Positions 1 to 9,715 of a DNA stretch of 64,000 nt are shown here, piece by piece; within the stretch, counting starts at the first letter, position 1; each line of letters begins with the position of its first letter. A program made the translations under genes and the position numbers. This DNA comes from Humulus lupulus. Its lineage: Eukaryota > Streptophyta > Magnoliopsida > Rosales > Cannabaceae. The notes under the pieces were generated by a model. It made no database searches, was not told the DNA's origin, and worked only from the letters and a program-made list of their open reading frames with translations. Location: positions 27,781,107 to 27,845,106 of the forward strand of contig NC_084802.1 in the NCBI RefSeq assembly GCF_963169125.1, given 5' to 3'.

Positions 1-369
1 GGGAGTGAGGCAGTCCTTCCTGTTGAGTTAAAAGTATATTCTCATAGAGTCCAGGCATATGACCAGGATCGTAATCATGAACTACTTTGCTCATCCCTCG
101 ACCTGATTGATGAAAGGCGAGAAGAGTCACAACTCCAGCTCGCACATTACCAGCAAAAAACTACACGTTACTTCAACTCAAAGGTCCGAAAACGCTCTTT
201 CGGCATTGAGGACCTGGTCCTCAAAGATGGAGTACTAGGACCAAACTGGGAAGGGTCTTATCAAATAGCCAAGGCCATAAAGGAAGGAACCTACAAGTTA
301 GCCCAGCTTAATGGAGAAGCGGTCCCACGAGCTTGGAACGCCATCCACTTGAAGAAGTATTATCAGTGA
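1..369 (+). CDS. integrase C-terminal end of Ty3/gypsy pol (T1), partial
   Basis: The ORF is open from base 1 and stops at TGA 367-369, giving 122 residues of the end of a pol polyprotein. The peptide matches the region after the DDE core of Ty3/gypsy integrases: AVLPVEL, a DQDRNHELL/LDLIDERREESQ stretch, ARYF-like NSK, then GVLGPNWEGSYQI and a terminal HLKKYYQ. The T2 integrase in this window has the same landmarks (EAMLPVEL, NSQLMMDSLDTIDEMRE, LGPNWEGPYQI, LRKYYQ). It would act in the nucleus to join cDNA ends to target DNA. No chromodomain follows, as expected for Tat and unlike the chromoviruses A1 and C. No lesion is seen in this stretch, but the catalytic part lies outside the window. 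Confidence 0.88.
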   Translation, partial: GSEAVLPVELKVYSHRVQAYDQDRNHELLCSSLDLIDERREESQLQLAHYQQKTTRYFNSKVRKRSFGIEDLVLKDGVLGPNWEGSYQIAKAIKEGTYKLAQLNGEAVPRAWNAIHLKKYYQ

Positions 370-534
370 CACCCTTGTAAAGCTTACTCAGAAAGGCCAT
401 TTCTTATGTATTAAGCAATGAGAATTAAATCTTCTTTCATTATTGTGTATATTCGCAAATGTAATCTCAAGTAACCACGAAAGACCCTTTCCTAATTACT
501 TGGGGGGGCATATGGTACCTGGCTAATATAACCA

Positions 535-1018
535 GGTCGCCTTAAAGACTTGGAGGTTGATTCAAATCGATTGGTCGTTGTTAAAACACGACATATTGAT
601 GAAGGATTAACACAAACTAAGTCTTATCCTGGATATAACCAGGTCCTAAAACTTAGAAGTTGATTCAAATTGATTAATCAGTGTTTTTCTTAAAAAGCAC
701 AAGACATTAGTCAAAGAATTAACGCGAACTAAGTTTTCAAAATAACGTCCTGGACATAACTAGGTCCTAAAACTTAGAAGTTGATTCAAATTGATTAATC
801 AGTGTTTTTCTTAAAAAGCACAAGACATTAGTCAAAGAATTAACGCGAACTAAGTTTTCAAAATAGCATCCTGGACATAACCAGGTCCTAAAACTTAGAA
901 GTTGATTCAAATTGATTAATCAGTGTTTTTCTTAAAAAGCACAAGACATTAGTCAAAGAATCAACGCTAACTAAGTTTTTAAAGCGAGGTCCGGGATTCA
1001 ACTAGGATGTGTCTGAAA
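535..1018 (+). repeat. 121-bp tandem repeats in the T1 pol-to-aORF spacer
   Basis: Units start near 656, 777 and 898 with an exact 121-bp period. They contain GATTCAAATTGATTAATCAG, a run of T, an AAAAAGCACAAGACATTAG block and CCTGGACATAACCAGGTCC. A more diverged unit precedes them (about 535-655), and a decaying one follows and fades near 1018. The array lies directly behind the pol stop codon. Variable tandem repeats in this position are common in Tat/Ogre-type elements. Confidence 0.85.
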
Positions 1019-1258
1019 AATTGGATCGAGAATGGTTAATATGTTTTTCCCAGGAAAATATAAGAGTATAAATCATGGCACCATGAAAAAGAAAAACAAA
1101 CTAAGGTGTATAGAATCAAAAATTGACTAAAACCAAGTGTCTCGAGGTGAAAAAACCTCATACAAAGTTACAAAAAATATATATATATATGTAAAAATAA
1201 AAAATGAAAGACCCTAGGCTCCACCGAGCTGCTCCGTGGAGGTCGCCGTCTCGCCCTC

Positions 1259-3932
1259 CTACTCGGCCACTGTGGAGGCCTCCCCAGTCTCAGAAGGCGC
1301 CTCTTGCTGGAGGCGAGCTTTGAACCCTTCCCGGAAGTCCTCCCAGTCCGCTCCTAAAAAGGAGAAGCCGCCGTCCGAGTTGAAGACCCAGCAATGGTAG
1401 AGCATGTCCTCCATGGCGGAGCTGGAAGCTGCCTTCTCCGCTGCCAGGGCGGCCTTGGCCTCCTCGGCTCCAGTCTTCGCAGAGTCCAACTCGGCCACTA
1501 CGGCAGCAAGGGCGGCCTTGGTAGCCTCGGCCTCTTGAAGTTTAGGGCGGGCTGCATCCAACTCAGCCCGCACGGCCGCCAAGGCATCCTTGGCCTCTTT
1601 TTCCTGCTGCTGGGCCGCCTGCAGGGCGGCCAAGGTCATTTGATGGGCGGCCAAAACTGCCTAGTGATTGCCCCTCATGTCCTCGAGCCGAGCCTTGGAC
1701 CTGGATATGCTCCAATGAAGAGCCAAAGTGCCCTACAAAACAAAGAGGCAACTGCCTTAGGAAAAAAAAAAAAAGACAAGGCAAAGCATGGTAACCAAAG
1801 TATAAAAGAACAAAGCCAGCTTACCGTTATAGCCATTCCCAGTGAAGACTCCATCACGCTCTCCGGGCTCCTGGTCTCGATTGCCCGCAGGTCCCTTTCC
1901 GTGGCCCCGTAGTAATGGTCGACGGTGTAGGTCACCGTCTCGTACACCGTCCCCCGAAAGACGTTAGGAATTTTCTCCAGGGCCTGGGGGTCCACCGGAA
2001 TGCGCATCTCGGTGGCGGCAGCTACCAAAGTCTCGGGCTCCATCTCCATATCCCGGATGAAGGTGGGAGCTCGTGGAGCGGGCGGGGGCATCTTCTCCAT
2101 TGCTGCAGGAGGTGGAGGTACCTTGGCCAGGGCAGCTGGGGTCTGGTCTTTCCCCTGTGCAGGGGACTTGGTTGGTGTCCCAGCGGCCTTCTTTGCCACC
2201 CGGAGCTTTTTCACCATGGGCCTGGAGGTCTCGGCGGAGGAGTTCCCTCCGGTGAACCTAGCTCACAAATCCTTGTTCCCAGGCTGAAACATCTCTTCTG
2301 GCAAAACAAAGGCAACACTAGTATAAAAGTTAGCATTTATGCAAGAACAACATGGATAAGGAGAAAACAGAATTAAAAAACATATATCATACGGGATCCT
2401 ACCCCCCGAGCTAGAAGAGGAATCTATGGTCACGACCATCGGCCCCGGAGCTTCTGCGGGGGAATTTAAGACAATGACTTCGCGGGCTGGCACGGGTTCC
2501 GGGTCCGAAACTGGCTCAGGAATAGACTCTTCTACATATTGCCTAAGACCCGGAGCTACGATGCCCTCCCAAAGCGAGGGCCATGACCGAAGGTTGGTCC
2601 CGTACTCCTCAAATAAGGTCAACCTAAAGGCTAGGGTGTTGTCTACAACTACAGTACCCCTAGGGCGGCTACTTTCGTAATCCAGCACAAGCCGGTCGAC
2701 ACAATGGAGCAGAGTTATGTCAAGGTCTGGGTCACTTCAATGGCGTTGGACGGGCTGGTTGGGATTGAACCTAGCTATCCGGGGGTCTGCAGTGGCCCTA
2801 TCTAAGCCCCTAAATAGATATGGGTTACCTTGGCCGGAGGGGTCGGCTGCTGCCCCGGACTGGGCCCTCTCCATGTTAGCTTCTTGGGCGACCTCCCGCG
2901 CCCTCTTCCGCCTCATGAGGGGCACCTCGTCCTCGTCTCCTCCCTCGGCCTCTCCTCGGGAATGGGCCTCACCTCGCGAGCTAGGGGAGGCCCCCACAGT
3001 CTCCTCAGGTTCAAAGTCTGGCCCGGGGAGATCAGTTTGCATGCCAGCATCGTGTCATCTGTCACGAGCTGGCGGTAGTCCTTTTCACTAGGGGGCAGAC
3101 CCGCCAGCGTCTCGTACTGACTCCCGAGGATCACAGACTTGTCTGTCCTCGCGAAAATGGCTGCAAAATTATTCTAAGTCAGAAATGGATAAAGGGGGAG
3201 CTAATCAATACTTAACTTACGAGCTAAGAGTAAAAGGTACTTACGAGGACGATTGAAGTAATGAAGTTCGCAGTTGCGAAACCCCTTGGAGATGAAGAAC
3301 CGGTCTTTGAAGTCGTTGGGGTGGCTGGGCAGCTCGATGACCGCAGCCGTGTTTGGAAATCGGGTCAAGTAGTAGAACCCGTCGCCTCGCCTCGCCCCTG
3401 CTGCTCCGGGCTGGCCTTGAGGCAGAAAAAATATAAGATATCTGGCTGAGTGGGGACCTCCCACTCCTGTTTCAGGAACAGATATCTCAACCCCGCCAAC
3501 AAACGGTAGGAGTTGGGGGGGGGGGGGGGGGAGCTGGAAAGGAGCCAACTTCACATAGTTGAGGAAGTCGGCGAAATATTGGTCCAGCGGGAGGAAGGCC
3601 CCAGCCTTGAAGTGCTCATCACTCCAAGCCGCATATTCCTCGTCAAGCGGCGCGCAGCTCCGCTCACCTTCTAGGGGAGGTCGGGCGATCAGGGCGCCCC
3701 TCCCCAGTTCGATGTTGTGGGAGAGGAATATTTTATACACTCTCCCCTGGTCGGTGATCTTCAAGACGATCCTCTCGGCCTCGAAAAAAGCATCGAGCGC
3801 CACCTCGAGCTCCCGCTCCACGGCCGGCCCAAAGACGGGGATTGGGAAGTCTGTCATCACCTCCTTTCCTTTGGACTGTTGGAAGGACGAGCTGCCTGTG
3901 GTCTTCTTAGGAGCGTTCTTCTTGGGTCCCAT
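1259..3932 (-). CDS. antisense ORF (aORF) of T1, multi-exon, gypsy-type 'transposase' domain plus coiled coil
   Basis: Exon 1 starts at ATG 3932 (MGPKKNAPKK) and runs to a donor GTAAGT at 3244. It holds a PF04195-like region ('putative gypsy type transposon'): HFKAGAFLPLDQYFADFLNY, then a YLIFFLP...GFYYL segment and an FKDRFFISKG segment. An acceptor TTTTGCAG ends at 3161, and a second exon follows with one apparent frame break near 3030-3040. It ends in an acidic/serine-rich stretch with a donor GTAGGATC near 2399. Further coding blocks lie at 2217-1824 (donor GTAAGC) and about 1745-1259. The last is an Ala/Glu-rich coiled coil ending in a YHCWVFNSDGGFSFL patch and a stop at 1259. The function is unknown, and the opposing orientation is typical of Tat elements. 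The exon joins are inferred from splice consensus, not from transcripts. A 17-G run (3515-3531) encodes polyproline on this strand. Confidence 0.6.
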
Positions 3933-4948
3933 CTGGTCGCCTAGCGAACAAAAGAAGAAATTTCAGACAGGGCGACCTAAGCATAAGAAAGAATCTGAAG
4001 AACTGTTTCCTTTGCACGGGCTGAGGTAAGCTCAGCTCGTGGAGAGTGAGACCACGCGGTTCTATGAACACGCGCCTATGCTCCCAACAGATCCCCGATT
4101 ACTCGGAATTCGTGTGTCAGGAGGGTCAGGATAAAAGTTTGCCTTGGAAGGAAAATTTCAGTAGGCAAGAGGTGCAAAACTGCATGTGAAGCGTGTCCCC
4201 TAAGCTACCCGATTTTGCACCCCAAAATTCTGGATATTTTGAACAAGCATACCCAAAAATCACCCCAGAAGGTTTCCCCAGAAAAACGCACCCTATGAGC
4301 CATGCTCCTAAATGGTTTTCTTCTACAATCGATGCCCTAACCTAAAAGCCTACACCCTTCATACCCACAAAAAACCAACAAACCCTTGCATGTAGCTACA
4401 GGAACTATTTACCTAAGCTACAGTGAAGAGAAAATTTAAAGCATGCACGGTCAGAAAACTTACGAAGTATGTTGCTGTAGGAGGGATGAAGGGGTCATCT
4501 GAGTTGGGGCCTCGACGGAGTGACTGGTTCCAAAACCTCAAAGGAGCCCTTGCGCCTGATCTTCTGAAATGCTGGGAACGGTAACCGGGAGAAAAAGAGG
4601 GTTTTTTGAGGATGAGAAGAAAGAAGAAGAAGGGAAATTCAGAAAATTTTCAAATAAACAGGTGGTCCATGCGTATGGTGGCCACCCCTTTTTATATACG
4701 TGAAAGGTCATGAGAGGAGGGCCGTTGGATCGCCCTGATGTGGGATCCGAGGCTCTCCACTCGAAAGGCGAAACAATGGCTGAGTATAGGCTAGGCCATT
4801 TAATGCGATTCTGGGAAGACGTACTGTCACCAACCACGATGCTCCACGTATTCGACGCCTGTGTAAAAGGTGGAATATGGAGAGTCCATGGAGAAGCCTA
4901 AAAGCCTCTACTGTGGCCCCAAATGACGTCGTGTGCCACGAGCAGAGG

Positions 4949-4961
4949 CTTGGGGGGAAAA
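4949..4961 (+). other. polypurine tract of T1
   Basis: CTTGGGGGGAAAA lies directly before the TG of the 3' LTR. It is the usual plus-strand primer site for LTR-element reverse transcription. T2 has the same type of tract (TTTGGGGGGCAAA in its own orientation). Confidence 0.85.
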
Positions 4962-5221
4962 TGTACGCCCTGATTTTCCACGGGCTATTAGCGAGCTGAG
5001 AGATGGCCTAGTTATATTAGCCACATGGATACCACATGACCGGGGCTGCTGTCGTCAAGTCCTACCTCTTTAGCTCGAGGTAACCAAAGGTTCACCAAGA
5101 TTTTTTAAGGGCCGAGTCAGGAAAATAAAGACCGCAGGTCAGGGAGGCGTCCAGCTCGGGGCACAAGTTGGAGGTGGAAGTCGTGACTCCTTATAAAGTC
5201 AACCACGCAATGTAAACGTGC

Positions 5222-5250
5222 ATATATCAGACATCACGTGTCTGATATAT
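5222..5250. promoter_or_regulatory. 12-bp perfect palindrome with CACGTG core in the T1 LTR
   Basis: The arms ATATATCAGACA and TGTCTGATATAT are exact reverse complements around a 5-base centre, and CACGTG sits across the centre. It lies about 210 bp upstream of the TATA box. The solo LTR at 7884-8649 keeps the structure near 8152-8177 with one mismatch between arms. A G-box-like factor site is plausible, but that role is inference. Confidence 0.6.
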
Positions 5251-5440
5251 CCCTGAATTCTCGGACACGCAGCATGAACGTGCGTATTCAGGCACCCACA
5301 ACTGGGTTGGGCCGTGCGGCCCATTATCCCCCTTACATGTTGATTAGACCACACTTCATTTGTCAAGTTTTAGGAATTAATCATGAATGTCACAGAAGTG
5401 ACATGATGGGTAAGAAGGTCACGGGATGACCCCCCCTTAC

Positions 5441-5487
5441 CAACTCCCAGGTGCCCTCTCCTATAAATATGGAGACCCTGGGAGTTG
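5441..5487 (+). promoter_or_regulatory. TATA box within hairpin arms, T1 LTR promoter
   Basis: TATAAATA (5462-5469) is the likely core promoter of the LTR. It is bracketed by perfect 11-bp inverted arms, CAACTCCCAGG (5441-5451) and CCTGGGAGTTG (5477-5487). The solo LTR copy has TATAAATAT at 8386-8394 with nearly the same arms. The transcription start would be expected about 25-30 bp downstream. Confidence 0.65.
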
Positions 5488-5655
5488 CAAAGGGTTGGAT
5501 TCGATTGTGTAACAAAATACCCTGTAAAGAATATCATAAATATAGCAATAATATTGGCTGGTGGAGTAGAATTCCTCTTATTTTCTTAATTACCTGTTGG
5601 CGAAGAACCGCGTCAACACCCTTCCATATTAATAAAACTTGATTAAGAGTAAAAT

Positions 5656-5760
5656 TATGGCATAAACCAACTTCTATACAAAAATATGGGAAAATAAATC
5701 CATAAAAGTGAAAATTCTTAAAAAAAACCATAGATTAACTTTTTTTTTTAAAAAAAACCT
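5656..5760. repeat. dispersed AT-rich repeat copy
   Basis: A block reading ...CATAAACCAACTTCTATACA, AAAATATGGGAAAATAAATCC, ATAAAAGTGAAAATTCTTA recurs at about 61592-61705 with small changes. No coding potential or terminal repeats were recognised. Confidence 0.5.
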
Positions 5761-6196
5761 TATTTTTGCATACTCTATTAAAATTCTCATATAAAATGTA
5801 ATTTCCTCAACTTATAATCTAATTATTCTTTGAGATTTTTTTAATTGTAATTTAAGTTATTGAGTTGTAAAATAGTAGTAATTAAATCTTTTTCTTCACG
5901 AAATACTTAATTTTTTAATTTTTCTATAAACTATGCTGTCAAAATAATTGTAAGGACTTGATTGCTTCTGTTTTTAAAATATAAGGATTTGGTTGTAAAA
6001 AAAAAATTATATACTAAATTTAGAAAAAGATAATACATTAGAAGTATTTATACTATAACCCCATAATTTATTTAAAATAAATAAAAAAAATAGTTAAAAA
6101 ATATTCACATGTTCACTTCATGTGCAATTACTTAGTTTTTTTTTTATAGGAGTAAACAAATGATCTATTAACTACGAAAATTACACAATTCACATC

Positions 6197-6235
<39 letters not shown>

Positions 6236-7622
6236 TGGTGCAGCTAATTTTCTTGCCATAAGAATTAGGAGTTATATTTTCTTTACTATGTGAATGTTAC
6301 ATGAATATCTAATATTTTAAATATTTTGTACCATTTTATATATAAAAAATATATAATTGTACCAAATTCAATATTTACATAAATAGCATAAATTTTATGT
6401 TTTAGTATACAATATTATAATTCTTTTTATATATTTGAATAAATATATATTTTTTAATTTATCTTTCTATAATCAACCATAAATTTGCTGTTATAATAAT
6501 CACACAACTGTATTATGTAAATCTTGAAATTTTCTCACCAAATTCATGGCCTTGCCTTTGTTTCGCAAGCAATGATTTTTTATTTTTTTTACTAAAGTTT
6601 TTAAGAAAATATACCTTGAATTAAATAACCGGTTATTTCAATATATCACTTTCTAAAGAGTAGGTTTTTGTGTCAAAATATCTGCCTAAACATACTTTTA
6701 GACGTATATTGTTGATACTAAGAAATGTCAACGACACTTTTGATAAAAGACAATGAGAAACACAAAATACAATAGTTTTTTTTATAAAAGATAATGAAAA
6801 ACACAAAAACAAAGAAATCAAAAAAGTGACCTACCTCAATAAATTTACTTTAACTTTAAGAAAATACACAAAAATCTCTAAATCTTGAGATTCGGCTGTG
6901 TAACAATACTTAAGTTGTAATTATCTTTACAAATCTAATTAAACATCTATTTATGAGAAAATAGGTCACAATTAACTTTCCTATTTTCATGGTATGATTC
7001 TCTATATTACAACTTAATTATAATTAAATATATTCAAATTTCAAATAAGAATATTATTTGAACTTAAACAACTTACATCATAAAATTTGAGCGTTCAAAT
7101 CTTCCTTCAAATAGTTGCACATTTGGTTGCAGCTCTAAAAACCATCCAAATAGAAAGAAATGATCATTCCAAATTGGTAGAACTATTATTTAACTCGGTC
7201 ACCACAACATCATTGCAAGCACAACCCTGTCATGGTGCGACCATTACTGCTCGCAATATCCCACCCCTTACTTGAATGAAGTGATGTGAGTCTCCAATTT
7301 CAATTTAACCATAAATCACTTAATTAATCCTAGTCATTTTAGTTCCAAAAATGAGCACAACATATAAATATATATTTACATATGAAAAAATAGTTGAGAT
7401 TTGATATATTTTTTTAAATGTTTATTTTAATTTAGTTGAAGTTGAGATTTTGAATCAATTTAAAATAAAATTATGGAAAAATAAAATAATATAAAAAACA
7501 TTAAAATTAGAATATATATGCTAACTTTATTTTATTTAAAAGTTTTAATATTTTTTTAGTTCAAATTGGTTTTTATTTTTTATGTCATGCATTAAATAAA
7601 CATGGATTGTGCCACATAAGCT
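5761..7622. other. AT-rich intergenic DNA
   Basis: No credible gene was seen. The short ORFs have no recognisable motifs. A (TA)n microsatellite lies at 6201-6232. The stretch at 7087-7275 reads like low-complexity unique DNA. Confidence 0.6.
6201..6232. repeat. (TA)n microsatellite
   Basis: About 16 uninterrupted TA dinucleotides lie in an AT-rich context. Confidence 0.95.
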
Positions 7623-9715
7623 GTAACACCCTGAATAGCTAATACCATTACACTGTGTATTTTAAATAGTGTTGGACTTGTTAATCAAGTCACTTGGATT
7701 TAAACGTGTAACTAAGGATAAATAGTGGAGTAGGGTTAAAAAAATTTAATCATAGGAATAGTTGTTTCATTAAAAAGTTTGAGTCTGTACATGGGATTCC
7801 AAAATAAGTGTTTACAAAGCATTTACAACTTCAAAAATAATTACAACATAAGTCGGCCTAAGTGGTAAAATTAAGTTTGGGCTTGTACGCCTTGGTTTTC
7901 CCACGGGCTGATTAGCAGGTCGAGCCTCGGACTAATCAAGGTTAGTCCGTAAATTTCCCCAGGTCAGAGATCCTGTTTTCGAGGTCGTACCCCCTTTAGC
8001 TCGAGGTATCCTCAAGGACTCTCCAAGGTTGCCCAAGACTGGGGGAAGGAGTCTGAAGGCCGAAGGTCGGGTCAGGGAAGCAGCTCGTGGTACGAGCTGC
8101 TCATGGATCTCTGACCCTTTGTAAAGTCAACACACGCAAGATAAACGTGCCTATATCTGACATCACGTGTCCGATATCTCCCTGACTTCTCGGACACGCA
8201 GCAGGAACGTGCGTATTCAGACACCCACAGCTGGGTTGGGCCGTGCGGCCCATTATCTCCTTATCTATCGATTTGACCATACTTATGTGTCAGGTTTAGG
8301 AATTAATCATGAATGTCACAGAGTTGATATGACAAATAAGAAGGTCACAGGATGACCTCCTTACCAACTTCCAGGTGCCTTCTCCTATAAATATGGAGAC
8401 CCTGGGAGTTGGTAGGGGTTGGAAAAAATAGTCTCGAAAGAGATATACACTTTGTAACCAAATACCCAAAATATATCAATAATATTGACTAGTGGAGTAA
8501 AAGGATTTTAACCTTTGAACCACTTAAAAACGTATCTTGAGTCACCTAGTTCATCCTCTAAGATTTCATATCTGTGACGGTTCTATTTTCAGCACTAATC
8601 CTTTTCTCTCTTTCTCTTAATTACCTGTTGGCGAAGAACCGCGTCAACATGGCTCTAGTCCCAGTTGATTCCTCGGTCGTGGCGGTCGAGCAGCTGCAAA
8701 TGTACACGCCACCCCTAAAGCTATCCAACTCATGGCTGGTCCAGCTTCCCCTTTCCCTTACATGCACTACATAGCACCCGTGAGCCAAGGCTCAGCAAAA
8801 AAACTTAAATCAACATATTCAAATAAGCAACAGGATATAAACAACATGGTTAGCAGTAGCAATCCTACTCAAACAAACACATAGCTCAACTTAAACAATC
8901 AACGAGTTACACAAGTGTAGACAACACTTCTAATTATTTAGGTGGCACTCGGGCTAGCCAAGCGCGTATCGCACTCCCAGGTTGCCTTAGCCAAATGGCC
9001 TGCGTTCCGCATGCTTATTGCCGTCCCCAGCGCCCATAGGCCGAGCTTTTAGATTTGATATAATCAAACATATAGATTGCATAACACACAATCAGATGCA
9101 GCATATACAAGCATGCCTAATCAAATAATCACATTCATAACCACAGTCATTCATTAACAGGGGTCGAGCCCCAAGTACAACCAGGGTTCAGTTTCCTTAC
9201 CTCGAGTCTCGAGCAAATAATGTATGGCAATCTCAAGCATGATCCTTACTCCCGAGCCCTAGCGGTATAACCTAGTCACAACGCAATAACAGAGAACCAT
9301 CAATCACTTAGACTATTTAAGAGCTTCAAGTAAATTTCTAGCCTTCAAGATCTCGAATTCTTCTAAACCAGGTAGTAAAATCATTCCCAAGCCTTTAGGT
9401 TCGAGTTCCCAAGATTAAAAACCCTATTTGGCCAAAATTTTCTATTTGAGTCGCGACGCCCCCGACAAGCATCGCAACCCTCAACAAGTCGGAGAGAAAA
9501 ATCCCAAAGTTTCCTAGGCACGCGATGCGGCGCAACCCTATTAGTGTCGCGGCGCTAAGGCGGTTCAGTGAACCTCCCTTAGCCTCTGAGTTCATGCGGG
9601 TCGCAGCGCGACCCCGCGAACCCAGAAATTCTGGGGTTTTTCCTCGTTTTCCCCGAGCCAAAATCATCAAAATTCACCCCAAACGTGAACTAAAGCCACA
9701 ATTGAACCCTAACAC
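7623..9715 (-). repeat. LTR D, left part (chromovirus-type family), interrupted
   Basis: Begins TGTAACACCCTG on the plus strand, which is the reverse complement of a ...GTTACA LTR end. It shares the landmark order of the C LTRs: a GGCCTAAGTGG-like segment, then CATAGCACCCGTGAGCCAAGG, then CTCGGGCTAGCCAAGCGC, then a cluster of CG-rich GCGACGC motifs near 9450-9610. It is split by solo LTR K (7884-8649) and stops where A1 begins (9716). The probable other part is 30110-30543. The family is different from A, B and C. Confidence 0.6.
7884..8649 (+). mobile_element. solo LTR K of the T1 family inside LTR D
   Basis: 766 bp from TGTACGCCTTGG to GCGTCAACA, closely matching the T1 3' LTR. Flanks are GGGCT (7879-7883) and TGGCT (8650-8654), a 5-bp target duplication with one mismatch. 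No internal sequence is attached, so this is a recombined solo LTR. Confidence 0.85.

Larger units (their letters stand above)
1..5618 (+). mobile_element. Tat-lineage Ty3/gypsy retrotransposon T1, 3' half
   Basis: The element enters from the left edge, so its 5' LTR, gag and most of pol lie outside the window. In order it shows the integrase C-terminus (1-369), a spacer with 121-bp tandem repeats, a long ORF on the opposite strand (1259-3932), a spacer, a polypurine tract (4949-4961) and a TG...CA 3' LTR (4962-5618). A pol gene followed by an opposing ORF before the 3' LTR is known from Tat/Retand-type elements. T2 in this window has the same order, which supports the assignment. The target duplication cannot be tested because the 5' end is missing. 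Confidence 0.85.
4962..5618 (+). repeat. 3' LTR of T1
   Basis: 657 bp, beginning TGTACGCCCTGATTTTCC and ending CGCGTCAACA. The borders are set by the polypurine tract on the left and by a second copy of the family (solo LTR at 7884-8649) with the same ends. The second copy is about 110 bp longer, mostly just before the shared GCGAAGAACCGCGTCAACA end. The LTR contains a palindrome with a CACGTG core and a TATA box between hairpin arms. Confidence 0.9.

Noticed and set aside
1394..3091. Plus-strand ORFs at 1394-1912, 1915-2376 and 2717-3091
   Set aside because: These are shadows of the minus-strand antisense ORF, which has domain motifs and splice sites; the plus-strand peptides have none.
7087..7275. 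Possible small host gene (62 codons)
   Set aside because: No recognisable motif, no splice pattern and low-complexity surroundings.
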